The notes under the pieces: generated by a model
Database searches by the model: none
The model's input: the letters and a program-made list of their open reading frames with translations, nothing else
Told to the model about the DNA's origin: nothing
Made by a program: the position numbers and the translations under genes
Origin: JBCCMB01 sp039026555
GTDB lineage: Bacteria; Pseudomonadota; Alphaproteobacteria; Caulobacterales; Hyphomonadaceae
DNA: 5,042 nucleotides
Assembly: GCA_039026555.1 (NCBI GenBank)
Contig: JBCCMB010000178.1
Coordinates: forward strand, 1 to 5,042
Direction: 5' to 3'
Part shown: positions 4,951 through 5,042 of the stretch, one piece after another
Layout: each line of letters starts with the position of its first letter
Numbering within the stretch: position 1 is the first letter of the stretch

Positions 4951-5042
4951 ATGACGACACCCGTCAAACCCGAAATGCGCCCGGAGTGCGCGCATTTTTC
5001 GTCTGGGCCGACCGCTAAGCGTCCGGGCTTTTCCCTTGAAAA
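4951..5042 (+). CDS. serC: Phosphoserine aminotransferase, N-terminal end (partial, 3' end outside window)
   Basis: The first 30 codons of a gene cut by the window edge. The peptide begins MTTPVKPEMRPECAHFSSGP and continues TAKRPGFSLE. The [NH]FSSGP-x-AKRPG-[WF] pattern is the N-terminus of alphaproteobacterial phosphoserine aminotransferase, a PLP enzyme that converts 3-phosphohydroxypyruvate and glutamate to phosphoserine in serine synthesis and also serves pyridoxine synthesis. SGP lies in the substrate/phosphate-binding N-terminal segment of the class V aminotransferase fold. The ATG has AGGAG ending 8 nt upstream. The structured leader in front fits control of translation. In many alphaproteobacteria serA follows serC; that cannot be seen here. 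Confidence 0.88.
   Translation, partial: MTTPVKPEMRPECAHFSSGPTAKRPGFSLE

Overview
The window reads as a chromosomal segment of a GC-rich alphaproteobacterium. The style of the housekeeping genes, and a structured leader in front of serC (a known alphaproteobacterial theme), point that way. A Hyphomonadaceae/Caulobacterales-like relative is a guess, not something the sequence proves. Coding is dense. No insertion sequence, tRNA, rRNA, CRISPR array or prophage gene is visible.

Layout: (1) bases 2-103 are the last 33 codons of folP (dihydropteroate synthase). (2) A 353-aa gene at 217-1278 encodes an unusual membrane TIR protein: a cytoplasmic TIR domain with an apparent catalytic glutamate, one transmembrane helix, and a cysteine-rich, probably periplasmic C-terminal half. 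(3) thiD (HMP/HMP-P kinase of thiamine synthesis) follows, and its GTG start overlaps the TIR stop as GTGA. (4) A YdcZ/DUF606 small membrane transporter runs on the minus strand, probably from a TTG codon, and its stop overlaps that of thiD. (5) A short divergent intergenic region with a perfect 16-bp palindrome leads into (6) a PhzF-family isomerase/epimerase gene. (7) galU (UTP-glucose-1-phosphate uridylyltransferase) lies on the minus strand and overlaps the phzF-like gene tail to tail by 11 bp. (8) About 280 bp without a convincing large gene contains A-tracts and the galU upstream region. (9) A probable 61-aa single-pass membrane protein follows. (10) A structured leader with a hairpin that masks the ribosome binding site precedes (11) the first 30 codons of serC (phosphoserine aminotransferase), cut by the window edge.

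Most genes are independent housekeeping functions: folate, thiamine, UDP-glucose, serine. The parts worth attention are the TIR-membrane-Cys-rich protein, translationally coupled to thiD between two vitamin genes, and the serC leader RNA. The TIR gene is the best candidate for something undescribed. No recognised partner of a known TIR defence system (ThsA-like, SIR2, Argonaute, STING, cyclase) is in the window, so a defence role remains inference.
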